Positions 37,176 to 46,372 of a DNA stretch of 64,000 nt are shown here, one piece after another (position 1 is the first letter of the stretch; each line of letters begins with the position of its first letter). The position numbers and the translations under genes were made by a program. The notes under the pieces are model-generated. The model was not told where the DNA came from, ran no database searches, and saw only the letters and a list, made by a program, of their open reading frames with translations. The stretch spans positions 175,407-239,406 of the forward strand of contig JAJFKL010000019.1 in NCBI GenBank assembly GCA_021773235.1, given 5' to 3'. The stretch comes from Gammaproteobacteria bacterium. GTDB taxonomy: Bacteria > Pseudomonadota > Gammaproteobacteria > Eutrophobiales > Eutrophobiaceae.

Positions 37176-37748
37176 TTACTCTTCTATAAGAGCAAGTGCT
37201 GCCTCTCGTTCTTCCCATCGACCGCCACTATCTTGAATAATCTCTCTTAGCTCGATCCGATCTTCGTAAATGTTAATTATTTTTCCAATATTCACACCAA
37301 GGTAATTACCAACACTTACACGATGAACAACGCCATCAGGGTCCAATACAATCCCCCAGTTATTATCTTCATTATCAAGTGTCCCTACCATGCGTAAACT
37401 ATCCAATTCAAACTGCTCAAGTTCTTCTCGATTTCGATTTCGAATTTCGCGTTCCATTTCTTCTGTTAAACCATCATCAACAACACCTGCTTCAACTTCT
37501 GGCTTATCAATTACAAAAAATTGCTTAAATGGATTTCGTGCATTTGCAAGTCCTGATTGATAGGAATATGCCTCATATGGCTTTATTTCTGGGAGAGGCT
37601 CAATACGTCCTCCTGGCCTTGCCATAATATCTGAAACTTCACTCTCTAAGTCGCTGATATCTCGCGATACACAACCAGATACGACCATGAAAGATAGTAA
37701 GCAAAATAGTACTTTTATGAATTTATTGATTTGAATAGAAGATTTCAT
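37176..37748 (-). CDS. pilP: Type IV pilus lipoprotein PilP
   Basis: The 190-residue lipoprotein has lipobox VSGC (Cys26) and a proline-rich linker. The C-terminal HR-like domain (LDSLRMVGTLDNEDNNWGIVLDPDGVVHRVSVGNYLG) docks onto PilQ. It links the PilMNO inner-membrane platform to the secretin. It begins 2 bases after pilO and ends 22 before pilQ. Normal length. Confidence 0.94.
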   Translation of the reverse strand: MKSSIQINKFIKVLFCLLSFMVVSGCVSRDISDLESEVSDIMARPGGRIEPLPEIKPYEAYSYQSGLANARNPFKQFFVIDKPEVEAGVVDDGLTEEMEREIRNRNREELEQFELDSLRMVGTLDNEDNNWGIVLDPDGVVHRVSVGNYLGVNIGKIINIYEDRIELREIIQDSGGRWEEREAALALIEE

Positions 37749-37750
37749 AT

Positions 37751-38362
37751 TTAATTCTCTTCACTCTCTTCTTCAAGTGCGCGATATGTTTTTGCAATTG
37801 CTGTCATTTCAAGTGGAGGGATGCCGTCTACTACGTCACCACCTGAAGACCTAATAGCGATATTGTGTGTAGTCACAATCCTTGGTAGAGCCGCTATACC
37901 ACTGACGAATTCACCAAACTGATGATAATTGCCAACAACAGTGAGATTGATTGGTAGCTCAGCGTAGAATTCTTTTGGCGCTTCACCTGTCGGTTCAAAC
38001 AACTTAAATTCCAGCCCTGATGCTAAGCCTGTCTGGGATATATCGATTAATAAACCCGCAACCTCAGTTTTATTCGGTAGCTGACGAACCATGTCACCAA
38101 AATTTTGTTCCATCTCTTTCATTTGCTCTTTTAACGCATTCAAGTTTGCTGCTTTCTTTTGCTTAGCATCAAGAACTTCAATTTCGTCTTTTTCTTTTAA
38201 TTCCAAACCAGCCAATGTTTCACGCTGTTTAGTAATATCAAAGTGCCACCCCGCATATACTATCCCGACAAACACAACTACAAAGGCGATGATCTTGATT
38301 GGTAATGGCCAAACACCTGGGTTGTTTGGATCTAGATTATTGATGTCATCAATAAGGCTCAT
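37751..38362 (-). CDS. pilO: Type IV pilus alignment protein PilO
   Basis: The 203-residue bitopic protein has one membrane helix (IKIIAFVVVFVGIVYAGWHF), a coiled-coil (RETLAGLELKEKDEIEVLDAKQKKAANL) and a ferredoxin-like periplasmic domain (LPINLTVVGNYHQFGEFVSGIAALPRIV). It pairs with PilN. Its start overlaps the pilN end by 4 bases (ATGA arrangement). Confidence 0.95.
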   Translation of the reverse strand: MSLIDDINNLDPNNPGVWPLPIKIIAFVVVFVGIVYAGWHFDITKQRETLAGLELKEKDEIEVLDAKQKKAANLNALKEQMKEMEQNFGDMVRQLPNKTEVAGLLIDISQTGLASGLEFKLFEPTGEAPKEFYAELPINLTVVGNYHQFGEFVSGIAALPRIVTTHNIAIRSSGGDVVDGIPPLEMTAIAKTYRALEEESEEN

Positions 38363-38931
38363 GTGTCTTCAGTCTCCTCAACTTTTGGAACAACTTGTGA
38401 GAAAATCAAGGTAAAACTATTGAAAGTCTTTCCATCCCCATCAACCGCTGATTCCTTAACAACTTTCAAATCAGGGTTCGCTAACCATTCGGAGCTTTCA
38501 AGTTTCCTCATGAATGAAGAAACACGAGCATTAGATTGTGCCAGTCCATTTATAGTTATACTCGATCCACTTTGACTAATATCCGAGATAGTCACGCCAT
38601 CAGGCAGACTATTAACCATTTCATCAAAAAGACGGACAATTAACGGGCGATTACCTTGTAATTGCTCAATTGCTCGCATACGGGACAACAATCGTTCTTT
38701 TTCTTTTTCAAGCTGTTTAATTTCTTCAATTTTTTTATCAACAACTTCAATATTCTTTTCGATAAATGCTATCCGAGTGTTTTGCACTTCAATCAATTGC
38801 ACATGATAATAATGACCGGCGCCCCAAACGATTAATGCTAATACCGCTACAGTTACTACTGACATCAAAAACTGAGTTTGCAGTTCTTTACGTTTTTCTT
38901 CACGCCATGGGAGTAAATTAATCGTTGACAT
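38359..38931 (-). CDS. pilN: Type IV pilus assembly protein PilN
   Basis: The 190-residue protein starts STINLLPWREEKRKE, the conserved cytoplasmic tail that binds PilM. It continues with one membrane helix (SVVTVAVLALIVWGAGHYY), a coiled-coil and a periplasmic PilN domain. The ATG at 38931 overlaps the pilM stop as TAATG; a longer frame to 38961 would miss the family start. Confidence 0.95.
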   Translation of the reverse strand: MSTINLLPWREEKRKELQTQFLMSVVTVAVLALIVWGAGHYYHVQLIEVQNTRIAFIEKNIEVVDKKIEEIKQLEKEKERLLSRMRAIEQLQGNRPLIVRLFDEMVNSLPDGVTISDISQSGSSITINGLAQSNARVSSFMRKLESSEWLANPDLKVVKESAVDGDGKTFNSFTLIFSQVVPKVEETEDT

Positions 38932-39992
38932 TAGTCGTCCCCTCTTAAGGCAAGACCACAAGCAATCATCATCGCTGGCGCATCATTAGTAAGGTTGTTT
39001 GTTTGAATCTTTGACGCTACAGCCATATTTGCAAATGGGTTTGCTATCATCGTTTTAACACCAAGCTTTGACTCGACTATTTCAGCTATACCTGGAATAG
39101 AAGAACAACCACCAGCAAGGACAAGAACATCGACATTGCTTATTTGGCTTGATGCATAAAAGAATTGCAGAGCACGCCCAATCTGTGAAGCCATATTCTC
39201 TTTAAATGGCTCTAGGACTTCAGGCTCATAATTATCAGGCAACCCACCTTGTCTCTTGGCCAAGCCTGCCTCTTCATAAGACAAGCCATATCGTCGCTGA
39301 ATATCTTCGGTTAACTGCGCACCACCAAATATTTCTTCACGTGAATAGATAATCTTCATATTCTCCATGACGCTAAATGTAGTGACCGCAGAACCTACGT
39401 CAGCGACAGCTATAGCATCTTTTGAAGTGCCAGCTGGGAAATCTTTGCTCATTAAATCTATGGTGTTTTCAATAGCGAAGGCTTCTATATCAACGACTTT
39501 AGGTGTTAACCCACCTAACTCTATTGAAGCAACAACATTATCGACAATTTCACTTCTTGATGCGGCTAGTAAAACATCAACTTTTTCTGCCCCTTCGCTT
39601 GATTCGCCAATCACTTCAAAGTCCATCGCCACTTCTTCCAGAGGGAACGGGATGTATTGATCAGCCTCGACTTGTATCTGGCTTTCCATCTCATCATCAG
39701 AAAGGCCTGCTGGCATACTGATTACTTTTGTAATAACTGAAGAACCTGCGACACAAACTGCAGCCTGCTTAGTACGTGTACCTGCTTTCTTAACAGCACG
39801 TGCTACTGCCTCGCCGACTTGTTCAATATCGTTTATAGTCTTATCTGAGACTGAATTAGGTGGAAGAGCCTCAACCGCATAACTTTCCACACGGTATTTA
39901 CTCCCGCTGCGGCTAAGTTCAAGCAACTTTATTGCAGTTGCGCTTATGTCGACACCTAATATTGGAACTGACTTTTTATTAAACGAAAACAC
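38931..39992 (-). CDS. pilM: Type IV pilus actin-like protein PilM
   Basis: The 353-residue cytoplasmic ATPase has the actin/FtsA fold: GVDISATAIKLLEL phosphate 1 loop, VADVGSAVTTFSVM phosphate 2 loop and VLVLAGGCSSIPGI adenosine motif. It binds the PilN tail and scaffolds the inner-membrane pilus complex. It is the first gene of pilMNOPQ and divergent from mrcA, as in most Gammaproteobacteria. Confidence 0.97.
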   Translation of the reverse strand: MFSFNKKSVPILGVDISATAIKLLELSRSGSKYRVESYAVEALPPNSVSDKTINDIEQVGEAVARAVKKAGTRTKQAAVCVAGSSVITKVISMPAGLSDDEMESQIQVEADQYIPFPLEEVAMDFEVIGESSEGAEKVDVLLAASRSEIVDNVVASIELGGLTPKVVDIEAFAIENTIDLMSKDFPAGTSKDAIAVADVGSAVTTFSVMENMKIIYSREEIFGGAQLTEDIQRRYGLSYEEAGLAKRQGGLPDNYEPEVLEPFKENMASQIGRALQFFYASSQISNVDVLVLAGGCSSIPGIAEIVESKLGVKTMIANPFANMAVASKIQTNNLTNDAPAMMIACGLALRGDD

Positions 39993-40135
39993 TATTTTTT
40001 CCTTTTGAAGTCATTAGTTATATGCCATATGTGTAACACAACATTAACTTACTTTGGCTACTATAGCCAAGAGAAATTTAAAAAACAACAGGTTTTTGGG
40101 GTTTTTTAATGTAATGCATTCAATTTTACATTTTC

Positions 40136-42640
40136 GTGAAAAAAACAGAACATATTGCGCAATTGAGATATTATCTACACAAGATGTTGCGTTTTTTCTT
40201 TAATTTTCTCCTTTCAATAATGGTTTTAGGCATAATTACTGTCGTGATTGTGTCTTGGTATGTGCTGCCTGGCCTGCCAGAAATAGACACTTTGAAGGAT
40301 GTAAAACTGCAGGTACCTCTTCGCGTTTATAGCGAGGACTTTTCTTTAATTGCAGAGTTTGGCGAAAAAAGACGTGCCCCAATAGACATCACCGAAGTTC
40401 AACCGAAATTAACACAAGCATTTTTGGCTGCTGAAGATGATCGTTTTTATGTACACCCCGGCGTTGATTGGCAAGGTATTGCAAGAGCCGTTTATTCATT
40501 AGTAAAAACAGGATCGAAAAAACAAGGTGGCAGTACCATTACAATGCAGGTTGCCAGAAACTTTTTTCTAAGTCGTGAAAAAACCTACTTAAGAAAACTT
40601 AATGAAATTTTCCTCGCATTTAAAATTGAACAAGAACTCAGTAAAGACGCCATTCTGGAACTGTATCTTAACAAAATATATCTAGGGCAAAGAGCGTACG
40701 GCGTTGCCGCCGCTGCTCAGGTTTATTACGGCGTTGATATCAACTCATTAAGCTTGCCTCAAGTTGCAATGATTGCTGGGCTACCAAAAGCGCCTTCGAC
40801 AACAAACCCTATTACCAACCCCGAGCGTGCATTAATACGCAGGAACTACGTATTACAAAGAATGCTGTCGCTCTCATATATCACTGAAGATGAATATGAG
40901 CTTGCTTCGAATGCACCAACTAGTGCTTCACTGCATTCTGCCTCGATTGATCTTAAAGCACCCTATATAGCAGAGATGGTCAGGAGTCACCTAACTGATC
41001 AACAAGGTGACGCGGCATATAGTAATGGGCTATCCGTAACAACAACCATTCGTGACAAAAATCAAAACGCTGCGAATCTCGCACTGAGAAATACTTTGCT
41101 CGCTTATGATAAACGCCATGGATATCGAGGCCATGAACATCACATAGAAGATTTACAAAGCAAGACTGAAAAAGAAATTGAAGCATTGCTTAAAAGCTTT
41201 CCAACGCTAGGTAATTTGTATCCCGGTCTGGTTACTCATGTCAATGAACAGTCTGTTAGTGCTTATATTACAGGTATAGGACAGGTAGAGATAAATTGGG
41301 AAGGTCTCAAATGGGCACGAAAGTATATTTCGGAGAATCGCCGTGGCAGGAAACTCAAAACAGCAGCAGAGGTTCTATCGCCAGGAGATGTTATACGTTT
41401 AATAGAAACTGAAACTGGTGATTGGGCGCTTTCACAAATACCTGATGTCGAAGGAGGTCTGGTATCGCTTTCTCCTTATGATGGAGCAACCCTGGCTTTG
41501 GTAGGAGGTTTTGATTTTTATAAAAATAAATTTAATCGCATAACTCAAGCAAGACGGCAGCCTGGTTCGGGTTTCAAACCATTTATATATTCCTCAGGAA
41601 TTGAATCAGGGATGACTGCAGCAACAATCATTAATGATGCTCCTATCGTATTTGATGATCCTGGTATTGAAGATGACTGGCGACCTGAAAATTACAGTCG
41701 TAAAAGTTATGGGCCTACCCGATTAAAAGTTGCTTTAACACATTCGCGAAATCTTGTGTCAATAAGATTATTGCATGCTATAGGCGTTCCATTTGCACTT
41801 GAACACATTCAAAAATTTGGCTTTGCTATAGACCAACTACCTCATAACCTCTCTTTATCACTCGGAAGCGCTGAAATAACACCATGGGAAATGGCTCGCG
41901 GATATAGTGTTTTTGCTAATGGAGGGCATCTGATTAATCCATACTATATAAATCAGATTAAAGACTACAATGATGAGGTTATATTTCAGGCAGAACCATT
42001 AGTGGTCTGTAACAACTGTGTTGAAGATGAAGCCAACACATTGATTGAGACAGCAGAACAAAATATTCTTTCGGAAGAGAAAGAAAATGAATTTTTAGTT
42101 GCTATACCAGAAGAAGAAATAACCACTGAAGGATTATATGCCCCTCGCGTAGTTAATCCCCAGAATATCTGGATAATGAATTCAATAACAAGAAATGTAA
42201 TTAAGAATGGAACTGGCCGACGTGCACTACAGTTAAAACGTACAGACCTTTCTGGCAAGACAGGCACAACAAACGATCAACATGATGCTTGGTTCTCTGG
42301 TTTTAACTCGGAAGTTGTCACTATCTGCTGGGTTGGTTTCGACAAGTTTAAGCCATTGGGTAGCAGAGAAACTGGAGCGAGTGCAGCACTGCCTATGTGG
42401 ATTGAATATATGAGAGTCGCCCTTGAAGGTATGCCTGAATCAATCATGGAACGACCAGAGGGCCTGGTAAATGTCCGTATCGACCCGGAAACCGGTCAAC
42501 TGGCACATGCCAGTAATCCTGATGCAATTTTTGAAGTGTTTAGGTTGGAACAAGCACCAGAATCAACAACAGAAACAAAACAGCCTGATGTCTTCATACA
42601 AGAGAATGAAGCTACATCTACTCCAGAACAATTATTCTAA
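40136..42640 (+). CDS. mrcA: Penicillin-binding protein 1A
   Basis: The 834-residue bifunctional enzyme starts at GTG 40136; an ATG at 40184 is a possible alternative. A membrane anchor (about 19-45) is followed by a glycosyltransferase domain with catalytic Glu in FLAAEDDRFYVHPG and by GGSTITMQVARN. The OB-like region precedes the transpeptidase domain with SGFKPF (SxxK), SRN and KTGT (SGKTGTTNDQ). It polymerises and cross-links peptidoglycan. Divergent from pilM in the conserved ponA-pil arrangement. Confidence 0.96.
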   Translation: MKKTEHIAQLRYYLHKMLRFFFNFLLSIMVLGIITVVIVSWYVLPGLPEIDTLKDVKLQVPLRVYSEDFSLIAEFGEKRRAPIDITEVQPKLTQAFLAAEDDRFYVHPGVDWQGIARAVYSLVKTGSKKQGGSTITMQVARNFFLSREKTYLRKLNEIFLAFKIEQELSKDAILELYLNKIYLGQRAYGVAAAAQVYYGVDINSLSLPQVAMIAGLPKAPSTTNPITNPERALIRRNYVLQRMLSLSYITEDEYELASNAPTSASLHSASIDLKAPYIAEMVRSHLTDQQGDAAYSNGLSVTTTIRDKNQNAANLALRNTLLAYDKRHGYRGHEHHIEDLQSKTEKEIEALLKSFPTLGNLYPGLVTHVNEQSVSAYITGIGQVEINWEGLKWARKYISENRRGRKLKTAAEVLSPGDVIRLIETETGDWALSQIPDVEGGLVSLSPYDGATLALVGGFDFYKNKFNRITQARRQPGSGFKPFIYSSGIESGMTAATIINDAPIVFDDPGIEDDWRPENYSRKSYGPTRLKVALTHSRNLVSIRLLHAIGVPFALEHIQKFGFAIDQLPHNLSLSLGSAEITPWEMARGYSVFANGGHLINPYYINQIKDYNDEVIFQAEPLVVCNNCVEDEANTLIETAEQNILSEEKENEFLVAIPEEEITTEGLYAPRVVNPQNIWIMNSITRNVIKNGTGRRALQLKRTDLSGKTGTTNDQHDAWFSGFNSEVVTICWVGFDKFKPLGSRETGASAALPMWIEYMRVALEGMPESIMERPEGLVNVRIDPETGQLAHASNPDAIFEVFRLEQAPESTTETKQPDVFIQENEATSTPEQLF

Positions 42641-42657
42641 CTAATAGCGTTATAATA

Positions 42658-43260
42658 ATGCGTCTTACCGCTGACGACCGCATAAGAAAAAATATTGCTC
42701 ACGAAGCTGCCAAGCTGGTGGCACAGGAAGGTCTGGAAGATTTTTTATTGGCCAAAAAAAAGGCTGCTCAACGATTAAACGTCAACAATAAACGACTACT
42801 GCCCAGTAACAGTGAAGTTGAACTTGCTCTGGTTGAATACCAATTACTTTTTCACAATGAAGAACAACAGCAGGCGGTTTCTGAATCCAGAAAAATAGCG
42901 TACAAAACAATGCTGTTGCTTGAAGAATTTGAGCCACTACTTGTTGGATCAGTATTGACTGGTACGGCTAATGAAAAATCTGAAATAATAATTCATGTTT
43001 TTTCTGATTCACCTGAAATTATCTCTCTTTATCTTGAAAAAAAGGGTATCCCAATATCGTTCTGTGAACGTCGATTGAAAATAGAAAAGAAAAATCATGT
43101 CTATTTCACAGCATTAAAATTTATTGCCGGCAATATAAATATTGTTCTAATTATCTTGCCTCACTCCTTCCAGAGAAATGCACCTTTTGATCCAATAACA
43201 CAACGCCCGATGAAACGAGCACCTTTAAGCGCCATCAAAAGGCTAATTGATGATCAGTAA
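42658..43260 (+). CDS. Conserved hypothetical protein near priA
   Basis: The 200-residue protein has a helical N-terminus (HEAAKLVAQEGLEDFLLAKKKAAQRL) and a middle with a nucleotidyltransferase-like strand pattern (EPLLVGSVLTGTANEKSEIIIHVFSDSPEIISLYLEKKGI), then a basic tail ending AIKRLIDDQ. Similar proteins of unknown function occur in Gammaproteobacteria. The catalytic GS and DxD residues of real nucleotidyltransferases are not clearly present. It lies 17 bases after mrcA and 15 before priA, so probably cotranscribed. Confidence 0.65.
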   Translation: MRLTADDRIRKNIAHEAAKLVAQEGLEDFLLAKKKAAQRLNVNNKRLLPSNSEVELALVEYQLLFHNEEQQQAVSESRKIAYKTMLLLEEFEPLLVGSVLTGTANEKSEIIIHVFSDSPEIISLYLEKKGIPISFCERRLKIEKKNHVYFTALKFIAGNINIVLIILPHSFQRNAPFDPITQRPMKRAPLSAIKRLIDDQ

Positions 43261-43275
43261 ACATTCATCAGAATT

Positions 43276-45486
43276 ATGATAGCGCAGCCACTGATATTGC
43301 ATGTTGCAATAGCAACACCTTTAAGGCGTTTGTTTGATTATTTGCCGAACGACGCAACAATTTTAAACACTCTTAAACCCGGGCTACGTGTATCAGTCTC
43401 ATTTGGGCGACGTAAAGATGTAACCGGAGTTGTGGTATCGATAAGTAATCAAAGTGATTGTCCAAAGAATAAATTAAAAAAAATCAATCATGTGATTGAT
43501 GACCATTTGTTATTTAGCCAAAAACATTTGAATTTACTTAAATGGGCAAGCAATTATTACCATTACCCTATAGGGGAAGTTGTTTTTTCAGCTTTGCCCT
43601 TAACATTAAGAAAAAATAATTCCATAACTAAATATGAAGAAAAAAACTGGCGCTTAACAGAAAAAGGGATTGCCTTTGAAGCCACTCTCATTAAGCGGGC
43701 GCCGAAACAATCACAGCTATTAAATTATCTACAACAAAGAAAGTCGCCTGCTAATGAGGCCGAGATAGACACTATTTATTCAAGGTCAAAGCCATCACTC
43801 CTTTCGCTCGAGGAAAAAGGTTTAATTACAAGAAGTACTGAAAATGATCCTGACAGTGTTATTAAAATAAACCCAAGTCCTTTCAAGCTTAATAAAGATC
43901 AAAAGTCTGCAACGAATGAAATTCTAAATTCTATAGATAATGCTTCTATATTTTTATTGGATGGCTTAACGGGGAGCGGTAAGACTGAAGTTTATATGAC
44001 TGCGATGGAATCTGTTATTACAGCTGGCAAACAGTGTCTGATTTTATTGCCCGAGATTGGATTAACGCCCCAACAAATACAGCGATTTAAAGATCGTTTT
44101 GAAGTTAATATTGCCATTCAGCATTCAGGGCTATCTGATACTGAGCGTACTCAACATTGGTTAGCCGCAAAATCGGGTAAAGCAAAAATAATAATAGGCA
44201 CGCGATCTGCTGTTTGGACAGAGCTTGCAAATCCAGGCTTATATATCATCGACGAAGAGCACGACCTCTCTTACAAACAACAAGACGGTTTTCGTTATTC
44301 GGCCAGAGATATGCTTATAACACGCGCATCTCGCGACAAGGTGCCCGTAATCCTCGGCTCAGCAACCCCATCATTAGAAACGCTGTATAACGTTAAAAAA
44401 GAACGCTACAAACACTTAATATTATCTACCAGGGCAGCCAATGCAAAACCGCCAAAATATCGTCTACTGGATATTCGCGGTAAAAAAATGCATGGCCCAA
44501 TATCACAATCGTTGGTAGATGAGATCGCCAAACATTTAAACAATAAGAATCAAGTACTATTATTTTTAAACCGTAGAGGTTACGCAGTTCATTTATTTTG
44601 TCACAGTTGTGGCTGGAAAGCAGAATGCACACGATGTGAATTACCTTATACCTATCATAAGAATATAAACCGTCTTGTTTGTCATCATTGTGGTGTTACT
44701 AAACGGCATATTGAACAATGTCCTGATTGTAATGAACCTTTATTGCTTATGGGTCATGGGACAGAACGAATTGAAGAAGTACTTACAACTTTATTTCCGC
44801 AAGCGACCATATCCAGAATTGATCGCGATACAACACGCAAAAAAAATGCCATGCATGATTATCTGGAAAAAATTCAGTCTGGTGAAATTGATATAATGAT
44901 TGGCACACAAATGCTCGCTAAAGGTCATCATTTTCCAAATGTCACGCTTACCGGCATAGTCGACGCGGATAGAGGCTTATTTTCAACTGACTTTCGGGCT
45001 AGCGAAAGATTAGCGCAACTTTTTATGCAGGTAAGCGGTCGAACTGGCAGAGGTACTAAAGAAGGGACGGTTATTGTACAAACGTACAACCCTGAACACC
45101 CATTGTTTGAACAATTGATAAAGCATGGGTATAACTATTTTTGTAAATCGCTTTTACAAGATAGAAAACATTCATTATTACCACCATACTCATATATGGT
45201 TTTCTTAAGGGCAGAAGCACATAATGCTAATGACGCAAAACGCTTTATTAATGATGCCACTATGCAACTAAACCAACTTACAAATAATAAACTCTTATTG
45301 TTTGGGCCAATTCCTGCGTTGATTGAAAAACGTAGTGGCCGCTACCGTTATCAATTAATCATTCAATCACAAAACAGAAAATCTATGCACGCCCAATTAG
45401 ACAACTGGCTAGAAAAACTCGAAAAAAGTAAACTCTCGAAAAAAGTACGTTGGTCACTTGATGTAGACCCACAAGATATGGCGTAA
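43276..45486 (+). CDS. priA: Primosomal replication restart helicase PriA
   Basis: The 736-residue helicase has Walker A GLTGSGKTEVYM and box II IIDEEHDLSYKQQ. A zinc-binding insert has eight cysteines (CHSCGWKAECTRC ... CHHC ... CPDC), and late helicase motifs include QMLAKGHHFPNVTLTGIVDAD and QVSGRTGRG. It reloads the replisome at stalled forks. The N-terminal 3'-binding domain (LILHVAIATPLRRLFDYLP) is intact. It is followed by a rhodanese gene 9 bases later. Confidence 0.97.
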   Translation: MIAQPLILHVAIATPLRRLFDYLPNDATILNTLKPGLRVSVSFGRRKDVTGVVVSISNQSDCPKNKLKKINHVIDDHLLFSQKHLNLLKWASNYYHYPIGEVVFSALPLTLRKNNSITKYEEKNWRLTEKGIAFEATLIKRAPKQSQLLNYLQQRKSPANEAEIDTIYSRSKPSLLSLEEKGLITRSTENDPDSVIKINPSPFKLNKDQKSATNEILNSIDNASIFLLDGLTGSGKTEVYMTAMESVITAGKQCLILLPEIGLTPQQIQRFKDRFEVNIAIQHSGLSDTERTQHWLAAKSGKAKIIIGTRSAVWTELANPGLYIIDEEHDLSYKQQDGFRYSARDMLITRASRDKVPVILGSATPSLETLYNVKKERYKHLILSTRAANAKPPKYRLLDIRGKKMHGPISQSLVDEIAKHLNNKNQVLLFLNRRGYAVHLFCHSCGWKAECTRCELPYTYHKNINRLVCHHCGVTKRHIEQCPDCNEPLLLMGHGTERIEEVLTTLFPQATISRIDRDTTRKKNAMHDYLEKIQSGEIDIMIGTQMLAKGHHFPNVTLTGIVDADRGLFSTDFRASERLAQLFMQVSGRTGRGTKEGTVIVQTYNPEHPLFEQLIKHGYNYFCKSLLQDRKHSLLPPYSYMVFLRAEAHNANDAKRFINDATMQLNQLTNNKLLLFGPIPALIEKRSGRYRYQLIIQSQNRKSMHAQLDNWLEKLEKSKLSKKVRWSLDVDPQDMA

Positions 45487-45495
45487 CGAATTATT

Positions 45496-46143
45496 ATGAA
45501 AAAATATTATTTGCTTTTTATCATTCTGGTTCCTTTAACATGGAGCTCCGTGTTTTCATCATCCGATCTGAGTGTAAAAATCAGTAATGAAATCAGTTTT
45601 GTGGATGTTAAGCACAAAGGCGAGGTCGTTCGCATTCAAAGAGAGCAATCTTTCGAAAACACCATTAATCCAGACTACGCAAAGACATCCAGAAAATGCC
45701 CGCCATTTTGTATCCAGCCGGGAACTTTAGGTAATGGTGTAGAAACCATCGGCGAATTAGAAATACTGGATTATTTGGTCCGCGTAGCAAAAGGTGACAA
45801 TTCTATTTTGGTTATTGATTCACGTACTGAAGGATGGGTAAAAAAAGGCACTATCCCGGGTTCAACGAATATTCCATGGACGTTGTTAAAACAGGAAGCC
45901 GGTGCTGACCCATTTCAAATAGCAGACATATTAGAAGACAGGTTTGGCGCGATTAGTATTGAAGGCCTATGGGATTTTTCCAATGCCAAGACCCTCGTCC
46001 TCTTTTGTAATGGACAATGGTGTGGACAATCACCTTCTAATATTAAAACGCTACTGAGATTTGGCTATCCCGCACATAAACTGAAATGGTATCGGGGTGG
46101 CATGCAAAACTGGGAGAGTCTTGGTTTGACTGTCATCAAATAA
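45496..46143 (+). CDS. Exported rhodanese-domain protein
   Basis: A signal peptide (YYLLFIILVPLTWSSVFSS) precedes a rhodanese domain at about 85-215: LVIDSRTEGWVKKGTIPGSTNIPW, then the active-site loop LFCNGQWCGQSP (two Cys), and WYRGGMQNWESLGL at the end. Rhodaneses transfer sulfane sulfur; exported ones often take part in periplasmic sulfur handling. Which Cys is catalytic cannot be assigned with certainty. It follows priA closely. Confidence 0.85.
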   Translation: MKKYYLLFIILVPLTWSSVFSSSDLSVKISNEISFVDVKHKGEVVRIQREQSFENTINPDYAKTSRKCPPFCIQPGTLGNGVETIGELEILDYLVRVAKGDNSILVIDSRTEGWVKKGTIPGSTNIPWTLLKQEAGADPFQIADILEDRFGAISIEGLWDFSNAKTLVLFCNGQWCGQSPSNIKTLLRFGYPAHKLKWYRGGMQNWESLGLTVIK

Positions 46144-46180
46144 ACTCGTGCGCCACCTTCTCCTAAGCCGTTAAACACAA

Positions 46181-46343
46181 AGAGGCTCTTCGGCAATAAT
46201 GAATCGAAGCGAAAATTGTTCTTTTCGAGTCCATTTTTATAATCGATTGAGGAGAATAGTCATTCTATTTAACGAAATCGAGTATAAAAATGGGCCGAAT
46301 AAGAAAGGTTTGCAGCCGGTTCACTTATTGCCGAACAGCCTCT
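46181..46343. mobile_element. 163-bp hairpin MITE with ACAA target duplication
   Basis: AGAGGCT-C-TTCGGCAATAA (46181-46199) is the inverse of TTATTGCCGAA-C-AGCCTCT (46325-46343), with one mismatch. An inner inverted repeat, CCATTTTTATA (46231-46241) with TATAAAAATGG (46283-46293), continues the palindrome, centred on GAAT...ATTC. Both flanks are ACAA (46177-46180 and 46344-46347), a 4-bp target duplication. No ORF lies inside. It fits a non-autonomous transposon inserted between the rhodanese gene and argS, whose GTG is 26 bases past the second ACAA. Confidence 0.85.
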
Positions 46344-46372
46344 ACAATGTGTGACTTTTTGAGATGGTCTAA

